Origin: Dipteronia dyeriana | Taxonomy: Eukaryota > Streptophyta > Magnoliopsida > Sapindales > Sapindaceae | DNA: 64,000 nt | Direction of reading: 5' to 3' | Assembly: GCA_032871835.1 (NCBI GenBank) | Contig: CM065300.1 | Coordinates: 66,661,192 to 66,725,191 of the forward strand | Shown: positions 59,132 to 64,000 of the stretch, piece after piece | How the letters are laid out: every line of letters begins with the position of its first letter | Numbering within the stretch: the stretch's first letter is position 1 | Position numbers and translations under genes: made by a program | Notes under the pieces: generated by a model | What the model saw: the letters and a program-made list of their open reading frames with translations, nothing else | The model's database searches: none | What the model was told of the DNA's origin: nothing

Positions 59132-61250
59132 AAATGAGTATTATCATTTTAGTCCCTAAGTATTGAAGAAAGTTTAACTTTTTAAGTGCGTTTATTTTTT
59201 TAGAACCCTTGGTCTCTCACCTCTTAAAAATACATCAAATAGGTATCTCTGTTAATTGACCTTTACTGTAGTCTAATTTAATAGTTTCAAGAATATTTTA
59301 ATCTATAAACTATGAAATTGAAAATAATTGCCACGTGTCAAAAAAGTAAAATTTTAAAGAATAAATAAATATATTTATTGAAGAAAAGAAAATATAACCA
59401 ACATCATCGTCCACATTATACATCATCATCATCATCAAACAAAAACCCAGAACACCCAACCAAGCAACGAAAAGTCATCATCATTGTCCACACCAGCTTC
59501 CACCGCCAACTCAGACACATAAACCCTAGCCACCACCACAACCACCACCACCAACTTCAAGATCAAACTCATTCGAGTCTCTTCTGATCACTTAAATATC
59601 TACATCACAAATATTTAACAAGTAAACAAATCTAAACCAAACTCAATAGCTTGAACCCAGATCAACGAAACCCGAAACAAAAACAAAATACCTAGAATAA
59701 AAAAAATAGAGGACATATGTGTTGATTAATGCAAATTGGAGGAGATCCAACTTCTTCATGTCGGGTCTCCTCAAAATGGAGGATATTGACTCAACGTATC
59801 TCCTCCAAACGGAGGACATCGACGAATATAGGCAACCACGTGAAAGGGTGGCAATGAAATCCGACTTGAAAGGTTGACGGTGGAGGCTGATTTGAAGGGT
59901 GGCGGTGGAGGTGGACATCACCATTTCCATATTTATTTATTTATTTTAAAAATGGTTGATTTTAAGGGTGGTTGTTGTGTTTGGGTTTGGGTTTGATTTT
60001 GTTTGACAGTGGGGGATTTAAGGGTGTAGATGGTTAGAGATTGTGATGATTTCTAGAAAAAATTGATGATGATGATGTGTTTTAGTGGGTGTTCTTGGTG
60101 AGTGTTCTTTATGTTCTAGAAAACTGATGATATTGAAAGTTCTTTTAATTTTACTTGTCTGACCTCACGTTGACTCTGGTGGAAAAAACTGATGGGGATG
60201 ACCAGAAACAATTGCCCAAGAAGCCATAAATGTTCAGTTTAACTAAGTTTCATTTTTTTTTCTTTTTATTCTCTGCAGGTGAACTGACCAGAGACAATGT
60301 TAATTTTGAATGTTAGAATTATGCTTGTGTGCTTGTTGTGTTGATAATTATGTGATGTATTCACGTTTTTTAATTACAAACTTTTCCTAGATTAGTTTGT
60401 AACCTTTACAAAAAAAATGAAAAAACAATTATTTGAATGGAGAGAATATCAATTTTATTTTATTGAAGGTCATTTGGATTTATTTGGATTATTGGAATCG
60501 ATTTGGGTTTTACTATTGTGGATTTGATTTTTGATTTTTATTTGTAGATTGCTTGGAGAATTGATTTTTTTTTTCATTCCATCAATTTTTTTAAATTAAT
60601 CAATTGTTTGAATCTTTTTAAAATTATTTTATTAATTAATTTTCAGATGTGATGAAGTTTCCAGATTTAAAGATGAACATGTGGGATTGAGCTTGGAAGA
60701 TGAAGTGAAGAAGTTTTTAGATTTCCAAATATGTTTAAAAAAAAACATATTACTTTGGTTTTAATTTTATTTTTTAAAAACTTATTTTCAATTAATTTTA
60801 TAATTCTAAAAAGAAATTATTTTTCCAAAACAAAATAATAATAATTTCCAACTGTGGAGATTGATTCATGGATGGAGGAAATCAATCTGTTTCATCCATT
60901 CTTGTGTTTTAAGATAATTAGTTAATTAAATACTTTATATATATATATATATATTTGCAAATCTTTAATTTTTCCGATATCTTTTGTCATTTTTTCTTTA
61001 ATTTTTTATTTAAGAAATTATCCATGTGTTCACTTTTTTATTTTATTTTATTTTTTAAAAGGAAATAAATGATCAGGGGTAAAGACATCATTTTACCTTT
61101 TCGTAACCTTTGACCGTTAAAATTTTGGTCAAATGGACCAAAATGATGTATTTATGAAAATTGGGAGATTAAGGGTCCTAAAAAAGCAAACACGTTTAAA
61201 AAGTTGAGTTTTCACCGATATTTAAGGACTAAAATGATAATATTCATTTT
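59132..61250. mobile_element. Element of about 2.1 kb with inverted ends of about 130 bp
   Basis: The left end reads GAGTATTATCATTTTAGTCC, TTTAACTTTTTAAGTGCGTT, TTAGAACCCTTGGTCTC and AATACATCA (59136-59265). The reverse complement of 61110-61250 reads GAATATTATCATTTTAGTCC, CTCAACTTTTTAAACGTGTT, TTAGGACCCTTAATCTC and AATACATCA in the same order. No transposase is seen. The histidine/asparagine-rich frame at 59378-59587 and its antisense neighbours follow CAT/CAC repeats and are not supported as genes. Probably a non-autonomous DNA transposon; the superfamily is not determined. Confidence 0.7.
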
Positions 61251-61654
61251 ATAAAATATAACTTTTTAATATGAATATTAGTTTTTTTATCCTCAACTTT
61301 CTAAAAAAAAATCAAAACGGTTTTTTTTTTTTTTTTTTTAAATCATTAAAATGGTCCTTTTGACTTGACCGTAAAAAATAATAGAATCCTTGGAAATATT
61401 GAGGTAAAAAGACTATTTGATCGAGTAATTATTTATGTATTATAATTTAACCCATAGATAAAAATATGAAAATATGCATATAAAATATTCATTATTACAA
61501 ATTTACCCTTATCATAAAAATTCCAAAATAGATAGTAAATGAAAAGGTCCAAAAACAATTTAAAAGTCATGTCTATAATTTAAAATGAGAGTAAATAGTA
61601 TGTAAGGTGACCCTTCTTTTGAGAATGTCACTAATCTAATATGATAGTTTTTTA
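61251..61654. other. Intergenic, AT-rich
   Basis: No gene or clear element. A T tract of about 20 bases is at 61320-61340. Confidence 0.5.
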
Positions 61655-64000
61655 GAATAGAGAAAATCAAAAGTAGCCACAAAAGTTATTAGAATTTTAT
61701 TTTTAACCATATACGAAATTTTATTTGTTTATAGCTACATTTTTAAGAAATTACAACAATACCCCCATATATATATATAGTTAAAGGTAACCAACAATGG
61801 AAAAAGTTAGGGTTGTATTTTTAATTTCTTGAAAGAATCGTGGAGGAGAGAGGAGAGGAGAGGGAAATAAGGGCTTCGCCGTTGCAAGGGAGGAAACAGC
61901 GAAACTGGTTGTGTCTTCATCATCGTCGCCGAAAAGAACCCGCTGAAGAGACCGTGACACCTCGTGGTAGTCGACAACTTGTTAATCGTTGTTAGAGCCA
62001 TCATCGTCGTCGCGGAGTGGAGGATAACCGAGATCGTGGTCGTCGACAATAGCATCGGTCGTGGTGGTTGTCGAGGTGTTGATTTTTGTGTGAAGGTTTG
62101 GTTTTGGTGTTCTGAAATTCGTTTTTATTAAAATTATTTGTTGAAATTGTTAAGAAAATCTTATTTTTGTGGATTTTTTGTGTATGAATGTGTTCTCTGG
62201 TCAAATATGATTTCATTGTTTAAGGTTTGATTAATTAGACAATGAAGTTTGTTGAGGACATTTGAATATATCAAAATTGATTTCATTATGTCGATTTCAT
62301 TATTTGGTTTGATGGATTTGAAATGTGGGTTTTGTGGTTTTGAGGGAGTTGAATTTTGTTGAGGTTGATTGTGAACTGGAATGATAGGTTATGACAGTGT
62401 AGTGAACCGGTTGATTGTGGTTGAAACTTGGAACTTGAAATGTTGTTTGTGAACTGAAATCATACTTTCATTTTGTTGCATTAACAAGAAATGTTGTTTT
62501 GAATTTGAAGCACCGAACTTCAAATCAATGTTTGTCTTTTGCGAAAAGTTGAAATCTTTGGAAAACTTGAAATGATGCTTTAAATCTGTTGCATAATAGC
62601 TTTAAACCGTGTTGGTCAGGAGTAGAATAGGAGGTGTAGTGAGAGGCTTAGGAAAGGAGCAACAACGGTTCGTACCCCATACACTGCCCCTCATATGGTG
62701 AAAGACTTGGTGTACCTTAGAAGGAGTTTCCAGAGATAAGAACGCCTACTGTAATTTTCTTTTTTATTTGTGTTATTTAGATGTTTGGTAGGCCACCACA
62801 TTTTGTTTAGGGTGTTTTCAATTGATTGGACGGATATTCAGTTGGATGTTATATTTCGTTTTGAGATTGGTGGATGTGTAATGGTTGGCCGGATATTAGG
62901 TTGGATGTTAAATGTCGTTATCAAATTAGGTTGGATGTTCAATTTTGAACAACTTGAAACAGATTTTGTTGCAGAATTGCAAAAACAGACAGGTATTCTT
63001 GTGTATTGAGAGTGTTGAGATTTTTGCATGGAAATTTCCCAAACTTGAAATCATCCTTTACAAATAAACACCAAACTTGAAATCATGGTATAAATCTCAG
63101 GAACCAAACTTGAAATCATGCAGTAGATAGGTACTGATGTGTTGACAATGTTGAGATTTTTTAATGGAAATTGCTCAAACTTGAAATCATATTTTACAAT
63201 TAAACAACAAACTTGAAATCAATATATAAATCTCAAGAACCAAACTTGAAGTCATGCAGTAGACAGGTATTGATGTGTTGGGATTTTTTACTGAAAATTG
63301 TCCAAACTTGAAATCATGCTTTACAATTACACAGCAAACTTGAAATCAAGGAATAAATCTCAAGAACCAAACTTGAAATCATGCAGTAGACAGGTACTGA
63401 TGTGTTGGGATTTTTTACTGAAAATTGTCCAAACTTGAAATCATGCTTTACAATTACACATCAAACTTGAAATCAAGGTATAAATCTCAAGAACCAAACT
63501 TGAAATCATGCAGTAGACAGGTGCTGATGTGTTGAGATTTTTTACTGGAAATTGCCCAAACTTGAAATCATGCTTTACAATTACATAGAAAATTTGAAAT
63601 CACGGTATAAATCCCAGGAACCCAACTTGAAATCATGCTTTAAATAGCAGGGAGACTAAACTTTAACTTCAAATTACAACTTGTAATATTTTCAGAACTT
63701 CATATCACAACATTCCTGATTATAATAATAACACATGAAATAAACATACTAAACAGTGTTCATATATGAAATAAGTTCATACTACAACAAAAAGTTCTAA
63801 CTTCACTTAAGTTAGTAATACAACATAGACATAACTATAATAGCCACCCACATATCTTAAATCATCTCACTGCCCACCATAGTTGATTAACACCCTGTAA
63901 TCCATTCACCTGAAAAAAAAAAAAAACCAAAATTCGCAACAAAATGTCAGATTTTAAGTTTTTCAATACATTTCACGTTTCTGGGGTCTAAACTTGAAAT
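61655..64000. mobile_element. Left part of a MULE-like element running off the window
   Basis: The first about 120 bases (AAGTAGCCACAAAAGTTATT, ATTACAACAATACCCCCAT) match the inverted ends of the 5615-6215 element. Then a GC-richer leader with GGAGAGAGGAGAGGAGAG and several TCGTCG/CGTCG motifs (61840-62070) precedes TTGAAATCA tandem repeats, the same layout as in the 6544 MULE. No transposase is reached before the edge. Classification is inference from layout. Confidence 0.4.
62985..63650. repeat. Tandem repeat of about 125-136 bp built on TTGAAATCA
   Basis: Five copies, marked by ACAGGTATTCTTGTG-, TAGGTACTGATGTG-, ACAGGTATTGATGTG-, ACAGGTACTGATGTG- and ACAGGTGCTGATGTG-type boxes at about 62988, 63127, 63263, 63388 and 63516. 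Each unit contains three AAACTTGAAATCA motifs. Scattered TTGAAATC copies begin at about 62400 and another is at the very end of the window. Confidence 0.88.

Noticed and set aside
59378..59587. Histidine/asparagine-rich 69-residue frame
   Set aside because: It follows CAT/CAC trinucleotide repeats inside a transposon-like element and has no domain.

Overview
The window is nuclear DNA from a flowering plant, probably a eudicot. It is AT-rich and has spliced genes with canonical GT-AG introns, TA microsatellites, and plant-specific transposon families (Mutator-like, CACTA, Tat-lineage Ty3/gypsy). I could not place the species.

Only two host genes have an intact, fully spliceable reading frame. 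At 1758-3858 (+) lies a four-exon gene for a 479-residue G2-like (GARP) MYB transcription factor of the HHO/NIGT1 group. At 43952-46940 (+) lies a ten-exon gene for a 373-residue homologue of MULTIPOLAR SPINDLE 1 / PRD2, a meiotic protein needed for recombination initiation. In both, all exon junctions join in phase. They are unrelated in function and are separated by about 40 kb of transposons.

Region by region. 4.5-6.2 kb holds two short inverted-repeat elements. 6544-14633 is a whole Mutator-like element (MULE) with an exact 9-bp target duplication; it carries a decayed DUF1985/Ulp1-protease gene facing a decayed mudrA transposase. 14754-26724 is a whole Tat-lineage Ty3/gypsy retrotransposon on the minus strand, with two LTRs, a GAAAC target duplication, two RNase H domains and an antisense gene near its 3' LTR. 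26.7-30.5 kb holds retroelement-like debris and a GC-rich 122-bp tandem repeat. 30581-32171 is a non-autonomous CACTA element with an ATT target duplication. 33.1-34.6 kb is the 5' part of a second MULE transposase, which runs directly into a ~163-bp satellite. That satellite forms two arrays (34.6-36.0 and 40.4-42.2 kb) separated by an LTR-like insertion.

Downstream of MPS1 there are small MITE-like repeats (47.2-48.4 kb). Then comes a composite of broken Tat-type retroelements (48794-58232): a 5' LTR, gag and pol without integrase, an antisense gene, and two further LTRs that do not match the first. 59.1-61.3 kb is an element with long inverted ends. From 61.65 kb to the window edge lies the left part of another MULE-like element with TTGAAATCA tandem repeats.

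The retroelement and transposon genes are decayed by stops and frameshifts. The most unusual points are the satellite that begins inside a MULE reading frame, the related ~20-bp minisatellites in separate MULEs, and antisense genes with their own TATA boxes in two retroelements.
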